From CAZDDA01 sp964568045 (GTDB lineage Bacteria > Bipolaricaulota > Bipolaricaulia > UBA7950 > UBA9294): DNA of 15,052 nt. The stretch lies in contig CAZMOL010000041.1 of NCBI GenBank assembly GCA_964568045.1, positions 1 to 15,052 on the forward strand. Reading direction: 5' to 3'. Positions 1 through 6,566 of the stretch are shown here, in pieces; position 1 is the stretch's first letter; the number at the start of each line of letters is the position of its first letter. The notes under the pieces are model-generated. The model saw only the letters and a list, made by a program, of their open reading frames with translations. It had not been told where the DNA came from and did not search any database. The position numbers and the translations under genes are program-made.

Positions 1-29
1 CTGGCTTCTGCTGTTCTTCGCGGCTCTGC

Positions 30-135
30 GCCTGCCTGTGCCAGTGAGGCAGACAGGCCTTTGCGAGAGGAAGGGGTTTCCCCGTCTGACTATTCAGGCA
101 GGCCAGATAGCGAAAAACCATTGCTTTGTCGCTAT
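30..135 (-). other. Stem-loops downstream of fabF, possible transcript end
   Basis: Three inverted repeats lie at and just past the fabF stop codon. ATAGCGA (107-113) pairs with TCGCTAT (129-135) and includes the stop codon. GGGG and CCCC (73-76 and 80-83) flank a three-base loop. GCCTGCCTG (30-38) pairs with CAGACAGGC (50-58) over nine positions, one of them a U-G wobble in minus-strand RNA. None is followed by a run of U in that RNA, so a classical intrinsic terminator is not shown. They may stabilise the mRNA 3' end or act with Rho. No gene is clear in bases 1-131. Confidence 0.3.
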
Positions 136-1370
136 TCGGATTTGCGGAACAGAAGCGCAGCATTCTGACCGCCAAAGCCAAACGAATTGGACAGTGCCAC
201 CTCTATCGGCATTTCCGCGGACTCCGGAGTGTAATCCAGATCACACTCTGGATCGGGATGCTCATAGTTCACCGTTGCCGGGATGAAACCGTATTCCATG
301 GATAGAACGGTGGCAATCGCTCCCACGCTGCCAGCAGCACCGAGAAGGTGGCCGATTTGTGATTTGGTGGCACTAATCTTGACCTGGTAAGCCGCGTCTC
401 CGAGAGCTGCCTTGATCGCTGCGGTTTCCGCGCTGTCGTTTAGTGGGGTCGAAGTCCCGTGGGCATTGATATAGTCAACTGCTCGGGCGGGCAGACCCGC
501 CTGGTCAAGCGCCACACGGATCGCCCGGGCAGCTCCTGCACCGTCCTTAGCCGGCGCGGTAATGTGCTCTGCATCAGCGCTCATCCCGAATCCGACCAGC
601 TCAGCATAGATGTGTGCCCCCCGTGCCTGCGCGTGCGCAAGTTCCTCTAGGATGAGCATCCCAGCCCCTTCGCCCATGACAAAACCGTCCCGATCCCGAT
701 CGAACGGCCGCGACGCACACTCCGGCCGATCGTTCCTCTTGGATAACGCGCCCATTTGGGCAAAGCCGGCGTAGGCAATCCGCAGGAGGACCGCCTCAGC
801 ACCACCGGCAACTGCACAATCCAGCGACCCCGCACGGACGAGCTCACCGGCCATCCCAATCGCGTGCGCCCCGCTGGCACAGGCAGAGACCACACCAAAG
901 TTCGGTCCACGCAGGCCGTATTCAATCGCAATCTGCCCTGCAAGAGCGTTTGGCATCAATCGAGGAACAAAGAAAGGGCTCACTCGCCGCGGCCCGGACT
1001 CCATCAGAATGGAAAAAGTGGCCTCGATCGTCTCCAACCCGCCAATCCCGGTTCCAGCAATCACGCCGGAACGTTCCGGATCAAGGTCGCTCGGAGAAAG
1101 CCCCGCGTCAACAAAAGCAAGATGTGTTGCTGCCAAAGCGAACTGGGTGGCACGGTCGATCCGCCGTGCTCGCCGTCGGTCCATATAGACAAGGGGATCG
1201 AAATCGACGATCGGAGCACCAATCAATACATCGATTCCGGACAGATCGATTTGATCGTCCACGCGCCGTATCCCGCTTTGACCGGCTCGAAGAGCCTTCC
1301 AGAATGCCTGCTTTCCAGTTCCAATCGGGGTGACTGGCCCGATCCCGGTTACCACTACCCGTCTAGGCAA
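132..1370 (-). CDS. fabF: Beta-ketoacyl-ACP synthase II (FabF)
   Basis: This cytoplasmic condensing enzyme of type II fatty-acid synthesis joins malonyl-ACP to a growing acyl-ACP. The 412-aa product matches the usual FabF length. The Cys-His-His triad of the family is visible: C164 in VSACASG, H304 in NAHGTSTPLND and H341 in KSQIGHLLGAAG. The C-terminal SNSFGFGGQNA motif is also present. The start is taken as TTG at 1370, which puts the protein start at the usual VVVTGIGPVTPIG and has GGAGAG four bases upstream. A frame open further upstream would add 75 residues that run through atpC, which is unlikely. The start overlaps the atpC stop codon by eight bases, so the two are probably translationally coupled. 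It is the last gene seen in its operon. The alternative, FabB, is less likely given the length and motif spacing. Confidence 0.96.
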   Translation of the reverse strand: MPRRVVVTGIGPVTPIGTGKQAFWKALRAGQSGIRRVDDQIDLSGIDVLIGAPIVDFDPLVYMDRRRARRIDRATQFALAATHLAFVDAGLSPSDLDPERSGVIAGTGIGGLETIEATFSILMESGPRRVSPFFVPRLMPNALAGQIAIEYGLRGPNFGVVSACASGAHAIGMAGELVRAGSLDCAVAGGAEAVLLRIAYAGFAQMGALSKRNDRPECASRPFDRDRDGFVMGEGAGMLILEELAHAQARGAHIYAELVGFGMSADAEHITAPAKDGAGAARAIRVALDQAGLPARAVDYINAHGTSTPLNDSAETAAIKAALGDAAYQVKISATKSQIGHLLGAAGSVGAIATVLSMEYGFIPATVNYEHPDPECDLDYTPESAEMPIEVALSNSFGFGGQNAALLFRKSE

Positions 1371-1749
1371 GTCGCTCTCCCACTCGTTCCTGGGCCAGCA
1401 GACAAGCAAGCTGCTGGCGAAGCGTTTCCATCTCCGGATTTGAGGAAAGCGCTTCTTCAACCCCCTCCCGCCGCTTCTGCACGGCAGGAAGGTCAATCTC
1501 CGTTGCCGGGATTGCCTCCCTGGCGAGAATCGCCACCCCCTGTTCGGTGACACGGAGAAGGCCGGTGAGAACAGCAAAGGTATGCTCTTCCGCATCAGTC
1601 TTTATCCGCAACGGGCCAGCGTCGAGCTCGGCAAGGAATGGAGCGTGGTCCGCCATGATGGCGAACTCTCCGCTCGGAGAGTGCGCGACCACCATCGTGG
1701 CGTCGCCCTCAAACAACAACTTCTCAGCCGATCGCAATTGGCAATACAT
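1363..1749 (-). CDS. atpC: F1 ATP synthase epsilon subunit (AtpC)
   Basis: The epsilon subunit sits on the rotor stalk of F-type ATP synthase, couples F1 to the c-ring and can inhibit ATP hydrolysis. The 128-aa product shows the N-terminal beta-sandwich signature of the family: SAEKLLFEGDA at about 7-17, then GEFAIMADHAPFLAEL, then a GLLRV turn near 66-70. A helical, charged C-terminal tail from about residue 90 fits the two-helix domain. ATG 1749 gives the usual short N-terminus but has no Shine-Dalgarno sequence. A promoter-like site ends 18 bases upstream, so the mRNA leader may be only about 12 bases long. Other atp genes are absent nearby, which is unusual, since atpC normally follows atpD. 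Its neighbours are recO upstream and fabF downstream, the latter overlapping. Confidence 0.87.
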   Translation of the reverse strand: MYCQLRSAEKLLFEGDATMVVAHSPSGEFAIMADHAPFLAELDAGPLRIKTDAEEHTFAVLTGLLRVTEQGVAILAREAIPATEIDLPAVQKRREGVEEALSSNPEMETLRQQLACLLAQERVGERLA

Positions 1750-1767
1750 CGTTAGGTGATGCTGAAA

Positions 1768-1796
1768 ACTATAGGGACGAACCGAGTGCACGTCAA
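1768..1796 (-). promoter_or_regulatory. Sigma70-like promoter for atpC-fabF
   Basis: Read on the minus strand, TTGACG (1796-1791) and TATAGT (1773-1768) are separated by exactly 17 bases. Each hexamer matches the sigma70 consensus at five of six positions. The -35 element overlaps the recO stop codon (1795-1793). Transcription would start near 1761, about 12 bases before the atpC ATG. It was found by eye, so chance occurrence is possible. Confidence 0.55.
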
Positions 1797-2491
1797 GGGC
1801 CCAATGCGAGGTAACGCACATAGCCATCCACCACCTCAGCTGCCAGATGTTCCTCCTCTAGGGTCAGGTGGATCACTCCGACGCGCTCAAGCGGAAGGCG
1901 AAGAAGAAAGTCAAGAGTCAGGGCAAGTCCACGACTGATCTGGGTCCCCTCGCCATGTGAGCACTTATGGCAAAGCACCCCGCCGCGTCGACTCACGAAC
2001 ACGAACGGTCCCTCCTTCTCCTCGCATCGAATACAGGCACCAAACCGGGGTCGGTGGCCCAACAGCGTAAGAAGTTTCAACATGACGGAAAAACGCAGAC
2101 AACCCGCTGGCAGCCCGTCCTCCAGCAGTCTAAGAAAAGAACCGAATAGAGCATAGGCCTGTCCCTCCGGCTGATGAGGCGAAAGTAGACGATCGAGCAG
2201 GGACGCCACGGAGAGAGCGGCTGACACGGTATCCATGTCGCTCTTCAGTTTCAAAAACCCTTCCAGAAGGGTCCCCTGGCTTACGAGATCCAAACGGGAC
2301 CGCTGATAGAAGATCACCTCAACCTGGTTGAGTAGATCGAACACCCCTCCAAGTCGCGAATCAAGGCGCCGTGCTCCCTTGGCGATTGCAGTGCGCTTGC
2401 CCAACCGCTCTGCAAACAGGGTGACAATCAAATCAGACTCTGCGAAGTCGCGGATCCGCAGGACGAATCCGTTTCCCCGAACGAGCCCCAA
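1793..2491 (-). CDS. recO: DNA repair protein RecO
   Basis: RecO works with RecR (and RecF) to load RecA on SSB-coated single-stranded DNA in recombinational repair. The 232-aa product begins with the family's OB-fold signature, VLRIRDFAESDLIVTLF at about 10-26, followed by a basic stretch (GKRTAIAKGARR). The four cysteines of the RecO zinc finger are present at C153, C156, C174 and C177 (CIRC and CHKC). A leucine-rich helical C-terminus follows. The start is taken as TTG 2491 because it gives the normal length before the OB fold and has GGAG just upstream. The ATG at 2536 would lie inside deoC. The gene begins one base after the deoC stop codon, so it is probably translated by coupling. Era and RecO genes are often neighbours in bacteria, and this operon contains both. 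Confidence 0.93.
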   Translation of the reverse strand: MGLVRGNGFVLRIRDFAESDLIVTLFAERLGKRTAIAKGARRLDSRLGGVFDLLNQVEVIFYQRSRLDLVSQGTLLEGFLKLKSDMDTVSAALSVASLLDRLLSPHQPEGQAYALFGSFLRLLEDGLPAGCLRFSVMLKLLTLLGHRPRFGACIRCEEKEGPFVFVSRRGGVLCHKCSHGEGTQISRGLALTLDFLLRLPLERVGVIHLTLEEEHLAAEVVDGYVRYLALGP

Positions 2492-2492
2492 C

Positions 2493-3164
2493 CTACTCCG
2501 GCGCCCCTTCGAGAATGGAGACACTGCTGCTGGCACCGATCCGAGTGGCTCCAGCTTCGATCATCGCCAACGCTGTTTCGTAATCACGGATTCCACCGGC
2601 TGCCTTCACCCCCATACTCTCTCCTACGGTCTGGTGCAACAGCATGACATCCTCTACGGTAGCGCCGCTAGGGCCAAAGCCCGTAGACGTCTTGACAAAG
2701 TCCGCCCCTCCTGCCTTAGCAAGGATCGAACCTGCCACCTTCTCTGTGGTTTCCAGCAGGGCTGTCTCCAGAATAACCTTGACCAAAATCGACTTGGGCG
2801 CCTTTTGGGCGGCGGCACAAACCCCTTTGATGTCCTCAAGAACTGTAACGTAATCGCCCTCCTTCAACGCGGCAACATTAATGACCATGTCCAATTCGTC
2901 AGCCCCAGCCGCAATGGCCTTTTGCGCCTCAAACGCCTTAACCTCGCTCGTGCTCATTCCATGTGGAAAGCCGATGACTGTACACACCTTGACCGATGAA
3001 TCCTTGAGGAAATCACTGGCAAGATGGACATGACAGGGGTTGAGCACCACCGATACGAATCCATACTTCTTCGCCTCCCGGCACAACTCCACGGCCTTCT
3101 TTGCCGAAGCCGTGGGGCCAAGAAGCGTGTGGTCGATCATCTTAGCCAGTTCTGCTTTGCTCAT
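2493..3164 (-). CDS. deoC: Deoxyribose-phosphate aldolase (DeoC)
   Basis: DeoC cleaves 2-deoxy-D-ribose 5-phosphate to glyceraldehyde 3-phosphate and acetaldehyde, the last step of deoxynucleoside catabolism. The 223-aa product has the class I aldolase residues of the family: K158 in FVKTSTGF (Schiff base), K187 in GVKAAGG, and D92 in ADELDMVINV. The opening MIDHTLLGP motif and the VIGFPHG motif near residues 64-70 are also typical. ATG 3164 is chosen because GGAGGG lies four bases before it. An ATG-type start at 3206 would add 14 unrelated residues. It follows the GNAT-like gene by 45 bases and nearly touches recO. No other deo gene is visible, so its placement with era and recO is a position in a housekeeping operon, not a nucleoside-use cluster. 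Confidence 0.96.
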   Translation of the reverse strand: MSKAELAKMIDHTLLGPTASAKKAVELCREAKKYGFVSVVLNPCHVHLASDFLKDSSVKVCTVIGFPHGMSTSEVKAFEAQKAIAAGADELDMVINVAALKEGDYVTVLEDIKGVCAAAQKAPKSILVKVILETALLETTEKVAGSILAKAGGADFVKTSTGFGPSGATVEDVMLLHQTVGESMGVKAAGGIRDYETALAMIEAGATRIGASSSVSILEGAPE

Positions 3165-3209
3165 CGTCCCTCCAATCCTGTTTTTCCAGTTCCCGTTAGA
3201 ATGCACTTC

Positions 3210-4079
3210 TCACTTTCGGGTTGTCCGCCTCAGGAGTGAGGCCTTCTCTGCCCGCTCGAACAGGTGAAAGCTGCGGCCGGCCTCGTGCACAAACCCAGAC
3301 AGAACATATCCGCCCGCAAAGAACACTTCAAAAGCGTCCCTCGTCTTGACGCGCCAGTCCCGAGCAAGATCCGGATCACGCTCCCGCACACGGTCAAGGT
3401 CAACCGGAATCTCAAAGAGCAGGACATCACTGCGGAAGTCGGTTTCGACCTTTTGCAGACGCCGCACGCCACTCTCTGCCACCCCCGTCTTTGCCACCAC
3501 CTCCATCCGATCAAACCCGTAACCATAATGATACGGCAACCTGCCCTGATCGACGATCTCCAATACGCGAGGACACGTAATCCACCACTCAATCGCCAGC
3601 CGGTCAGTGACTAACCCCACATTGGCAGAATCGGACAACTCGCCGTAGGCGTCCCGTTCATACGAGGTGGCAATCGCTCCAAGCTTATTGAACGCAAAAT
3701 GGGCCTCTGCCCCGCGCAACGGATCGATCATCCACGTAATGAGTTCTGCGTTATCCTTCCTGCATACCTCCCGCTCTTTTTCTCGCAACTGATAACCGAT
3801 CCCACAGTTGCGCGCCGATTCTTCTACGTAGTGCAACAACGTCAGCCGGCAAGGGTGTCCGTACCGATGAGCGAGCAGGTCAATGAGACACCCACAAAGG
3901 CGAGCGGGGACGACGTCAGTGTCATAGGCACCAAGCACGAGTCCCCCGGCACGGACAACCGCTGCCAGGAGCTGCCTGGGGAGAACTTGGCCTCCCTCTC
4001 TTCCAAAAATCTCCTGTTGTAGGCGCTCGAAGGCAGAAAACGCTTCTGGAGAGGTCAAGGGCTCAATAACGATTGCCAT
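3210..4079 (-). CDS. GNAT-superfamily protein of the COG3375 type, substrate unknown
   Basis: This 289-aa protein resembles the uncharacterised family of GNAT-like predicted acetyltransferases grouped as COG3375. That placement is from memory of the family, not a search. Residues 1-140 carry the GNAT half. R90 to G95 (RNCGIG) fits the RxxGxG acetyl-CoA pyrophosphate loop, and ITWMIDPLRGAEAHFAFNKLG at 114-134 fits the next strand and helix. The second half (about 150-289) is not part of a minimal GNAT fold. It contains WWITCPRV and an FRSDVLLFEIPVD segment. The start is ATG 4079 with AGGAGA upstream, three bases after the era stop codon, so it is very likely co-transcribed with era. Some relatives sit beside menaquinone genes in other bacteria, but none is seen here. 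Substrate cannot be inferred. Confidence 0.75.
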   Translation of the reverse strand: MAIVIEPLTSPEAFSAFERLQQEIFGREGGQVLPRQLLAAVVRAGGLVLGAYDTDVVPARLCGCLIDLLAHRYGHPCRLTLLHYVEESARNCGIGYQLREKEREVCRKDNAELITWMIDPLRGAEAHFAFNKLGAIATSYERDAYGELSDSANVGLVTDRLAIEWWITCPRVLEIVDQGRLPYHYGYGFDRMEVVAKTGVAESGVRRLQKVETDFRSDVLLFEIPVDLDRVRERDPDLARDWRVKTRDAFEVFFAGGYVLSGFVHEAGRSFHLFERAEKASLLRRTTRK

Positions 4080-4082
4080 CTA

Positions 4083-4997
4083 TCATTCTCCTGATTGTCC
4101 CATCGAGTCTCCGTCGGCCAACTGCTTGATCTGCTCGAGGTCCTTGCTCCACCCTTTTTGTACCTTGACCACCAGCTCGAGAAAGACACGCGTGCCGAGC
4201 AGGGACTCAATCTCGGCACGGGCCAGCGTTCCGATCCGTTTGATCATCCTTCCACCCTTACCGATGATGATTCCCTTCTGGGATTCTCTTTCCACGAGAA
4301 TTTCCGCCTTGATCTCGAGCACCCCGTCCTCTCCTTCGCGCAACCACTTCACCCGCGTCGCAGTAGTATAGGGAATCTCCTGGTACGCCAGGTGGATGAT
4401 CTTCTCTCGAATAAGTTCGCTGATCAGGAATTCCTCGGGCTGGTCGATCCTAACCTCAGAAGGGAAGTACGCCTTCCTCTCCGGAAGGTAGGAGATGATG
4501 GTGCGCAATGCCTCATCGAGGTTGATCGCCTTGAGGGCAGAGATCGGAATGAGTTCTGAAAATTGTCCTGTCGCCTCGTAAGCGATCAGCGTTTCTTCCA
4601 GATCGTTTCCTCTGGCCAGATCGATCTTGTTCACCAGAAGAAGAATCGGAAGGTCCTGTCTTGTCAACCTTCTGAGGAGCGTCGAATCGTAATCACTCAC
4701 CCTTCGCCACGGCTCGACCACATACACCAGCACGTCCAACCCACGAACGGCGCGAAAGGCCTGCCGTAGGATATATCGGCCGAGCTTGTTTTGCGGTCTA
4801 TGGAGACCGGGGGTATCAACAAAGACAATCTGTGCTCCCTCGGTTGTCAAGACACAGCGCACACGGTTACGGGTCGTCTGCGGCTTCGGAGAGGTAATGA
4901 GAAGTTTTTGACCCATCACGGCATTTAAGAACGTCGATTTCCCGACGTTAGTCTGGCCCAACACCCCGACGTAACCAGACTTGTAATGTATCCCCAA
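4083..4997 (-). CDS. era: GTPase Era
   Basis: Era is an essential GTPase that binds the 3' end of 16S rRNA and helps mature the 30S subunit. The 304-aa product shows the GTPase motifs in order: G1 GQTNVGKS (14-21), a switch I segment with SPKPQTTRN (36-44), G3 DTPG (61-64), G4 NKID (123-126) and G5 SAL (153-155). The C-terminal type II KH domain carries GIIIGKGG at 242-249, followed by a basic KRIG segment. The start is TTG 4997 because GGAGG sits six bases upstream and the GTPase core begins at the normal distance. The gene follows the 62-aa gene after 79 bases that contain a stem-loop. It is followed at three bases by the GNAT-like gene. Confidence 0.97.
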   Translation of the reverse strand: MGIHYKSGYVGVLGQTNVGKSTFLNAVMGQKLLITSPKPQTTRNRVRCVLTTEGAQIVFVDTPGLHRPQNKLGRYILRQAFRAVRGLDVLVYVVEPWRRVSDYDSTLLRRLTRQDLPILLLVNKIDLARGNDLEETLIAYEATGQFSELIPISALKAINLDEALRTIISYLPERKAYFPSEVRIDQPEEFLISELIREKIIHLAYQEIPYTTATRVKWLREGEDGVLEIKAEILVERESQKGIIIGKGGRMIKRIGTLARAEIESLLGTRVFLELVVKVQKGWSKDLEQIKQLADGDSMGQSGE

Positions 4998-5035
4998 TCA
5001 GCACCTCCGAAACCACAGCATGGGCCGACTTTCCG

Positions 5036-5058
5036 CACCCAGCGCATGCGGCTGGGTG
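5036..5058. repeat. Perfect 8-bp stem-loop between the 62-aa gene and era
   Basis: CACCCAGC (5036-5043) and GCTGGGTG (5051-5058) form a perfect stem around a seven-base loop. On the minus strand it lies between the stop codon of the 62-aa gene and the era start. No U-run follows, so it is not a textbook terminator. It could reduce or attenuate read-through into era, or protect mRNA ends. Confidence 0.4.
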
Positions 5059-5076
5059 GATCCTGCGAGGCCAATT

Positions 5077-5265
5077 CTACGTGAAATCAGCCGCGGCGGT
5101 ATTGACAATGTTAACTGAACCGCCCGCCGTAACGATCCGCATCGCCGCCTGCTGCAGCAGCCCGACATGATTTCGGATGACATCGCACGTCAATACCCCC
5201 TCCTTCCTGTGGAGAGCCGGGCCTTCCTTGTACCAAGTCCATGTGTTCCCGTTTGGGTCTGACAT
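5077..5265 (-). CDS. Small protein of unknown function (62 aa), first gene of the era operon
   Basis: I do not recognise this protein. ATG 5265 is preceded by GAGGTG five bases upstream, and a promoter-like TTTACA-N18-TATACT lies just before that. The 62 residues begin MSDPNGNTWTWYKEG. The middle is mixed and charged, and the C-terminal third is hydrophobic and small-residue rich (RIVTAGGSVNIVNTAAADF), too short and polar for a clear membrane helix. There is no signal peptide. A longer frame from TTG 5292 exists but lacks a ribosome site. The reason to think it is real is the arrangement of promoter, ribosome site and ORF, plus its lead position before era. It could still be a leader ORF or spurious. 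Confidence 0.5.
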   Translation of the reverse strand: MSDPNGNTWTWYKEGPALHRKEGVLTCDVIRNHVGLLQQAAMRIVTAGGSVNIVNTAAADFT

Positions 5266-5283
5266 TGTCACCTCGTCACTGGG

Positions 5284-5313
5284 AGTATACAAGGGGTACA
5301 GATCCGTTGTAAA
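5284..5313 (-). promoter_or_regulatory. Sigma70-like promoter of the era operon
   Basis: On the minus strand, TTTACA (5313-5308) and TATACT (5289-5284) are 18 bases apart, each matching consensus at five of six positions. Transcription would start near 5277, about 12 bases before the ATG of the 62-aa gene. The -35 box lies on the same bases as the -35 box of the hutI promoter on the other strand. Confidence 0.5.
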
Positions 5314-5335
5314 GACGCCTCTACGTCACTATACT
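5307..5335 (+). promoter_or_regulatory. Sigma70-like promoter of the hutI-ispE operon
   Basis: TTGTAA (5307-5312) and TATACT (5330-5335) are separated by 17 bases, matching consensus at four and five of six positions. The expected start near 5342 leaves a leader of about 13 bases that contains the GGAG ribosome site of hutI. It overlaps the divergent era-operon promoter at the -35 boxes. Confidence 0.5.
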
Positions 5336-5354
5336 AGTGATCTCTGGAGCACGC

Positions 5355-6566
5355 ATGAAGACACTCATCACGAACATCGGACAGCTGGCTACATCTAGTG
5401 GGAGTGGTCCCGTAGAAGGTAAGGCGATGAGTGACCTCACAATCCATGAAGGAGTCGATCTCCTGATCGACGGAGACAGGGTGGCGAAAATCTCCACCGG
5501 GATCAATCAAAGCGAAGCGGACCGATTGATCGATGCTGACGGTGGAGTTGTACTCCCTGGGCTAGTTGACCCGCATACCCACGCCGTCTTTGCTGGGACC
5601 CGGGAAGAGGAATTCCTTGCCCGTGCGCAAGGGATCCCCTACGACGGTGGGGGGATTTTGGCCAGCGCACACGCTGTCGCACAGACAGACGAGGAGGGAT
5701 TGCTGGAGCACTGCCTTCCTCACTTGCAGCGGATGCTGGAAAGTGGGACCACAACAATTGAGATCAAAAGCGGCTATGGCCTAAGCTTAGACGGAGAAGT
5801 CAAACTGCTCATCGCAATCCGCCGGGTGAAGAAGGCTTTGCCTATGCGAGTGATCGCAACGTTTCTTGGAGCGCACGCGTTTCCAGAAAAGGTGCGTCGC
5901 GATGACTACATTTCCACCATCATCACCCAAATGATCCCCACAGTACGCCGACGGCGGCTGGCTTCATTCTGTGACGTCTTTTGCGACAGGGGCTTCTACA
6001 CCCTGGCCGAGACACGGACCATCCTCCGCGCAGCTCGCGGTGCCGGTCTACGCTTGAAAATGCACGCTGACGAACTTTCGAGCACCGGGGGGGCAGAACT
6101 CGCCGCCGAACTCGAAGTGACCTCTGCCGACCACCTCCTCAAGGCAAGCGAAAAGGGAATGAAACTGCTGGGACAAGCAGGCGTCATCCCAGTCTTGCTC
6201 CCGGGAACCGCTTTCACTCTAGGCTCCACGTACGCTCCTGCCCGGAGGATGATCGAACTCGATCTGCCCATTGCCTTGGCCACTGATTTCAACCCCGGCA
6301 CCTGTCTCATTCATTCAATGCTGACCATCATCGGTCTTGCCGTCATGAAGATGGGCCTATCCGTGGAAGAGGCAATCACCGCCGCGACGATGAACGCGGC
6401 CTGTGCACTGGAACTCTCTGAAGAGATTGGATCGCTGGAGAAAGGAAAAGCGGCTGACCTCATCCTTCTTGACCTCGACACCTATCGACAAATCCCGTAT
6501 TACTTCGGACACAACCCGGTTTGCATGGTCATAAAGGGCGGACAAGTCGTCTACGAATCGCCGTGA
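5355..6566 (+). CDS. hutI: Imidazolonepropionase (HutI)
   Basis: HutI hydrolyses 4-imidazolone-5-propanoate to N-formimino-L-glutamate, the third step of histidine breakdown, in the cytoplasm. The 403-aa length is normal for the family. Metal ligands of this amidohydrolase subgroup are visible: H74 and H76 in VDPHTHAVFAG, H237 in KMHADELS and D311 in ATDFNPG. Other typical blocks are the GGGI loop near 98-101, SGYGL at 139-143 and SADH near 257-260. ATG 5355 is preferred over the upstream TTG/ATT codons because GGAG lies five bases before it. The stop codon overlaps the ispE start in GTGA. No hutH, hutU or hutG is in view, so the rest of the pathway must lie elsewhere or be absent. Confidence 0.95.
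   Translation: MKTLITNIGQLATSSGSGPVEGKAMSDLTIHEGVDLLIDGDRVAKISTGINQSEADRLIDADGGVVLPGLVDPHTHAVFAGTREEEFLARAQGIPYDGGGILASAHAVAQTDEEGLLEHCLPHLQRMLESGTTTIEIKSGYGLSLDGEVKLLIAIRRVKKALPMRVIATFLGAHAFPEKVRRDDYISTIITQMIPTVRRRRLASFCDVFCDRGFYTLAETRTILRAARGAGLRLKMHADELSSTGGAELAAELEVTSADHLLKASEKGMKLLGQAGVIPVLLPGTAFTLGSTYAPARRMIELDLPIALATDFNPGTCLIHSMLTIIGLAVMKMGLSVEEAITAATMNAACALELSEEIGSLEKGKAADLILLDLDTYRQIPYYFGHNPVCMVIKGGQVVYESP

Noticed and set aside
1..121. Open frame on the minus strand from ATG 121 to the left edge (40 codons)
   Set aside because: No ribosome site is seen, the start lies inside a stem-loop, and the peptide is not recognisable. It could be a partial gene but cannot be supported.
756..1550. 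264-codon open frame on the plus strand opposite fabF and atpC
   Set aside because: It lies antisense to clear fabF and atpC coding, has no ribosome site and its product is low in hydrophobic core residues and rich in Pro, Ser and Arg.
4998..5183. 61-codon minus-strand frame just before era
   Set aside because: It overlaps the 62-aa ORF in another frame, lacks a ribosome site and has a Cys/Arg-rich biased product.
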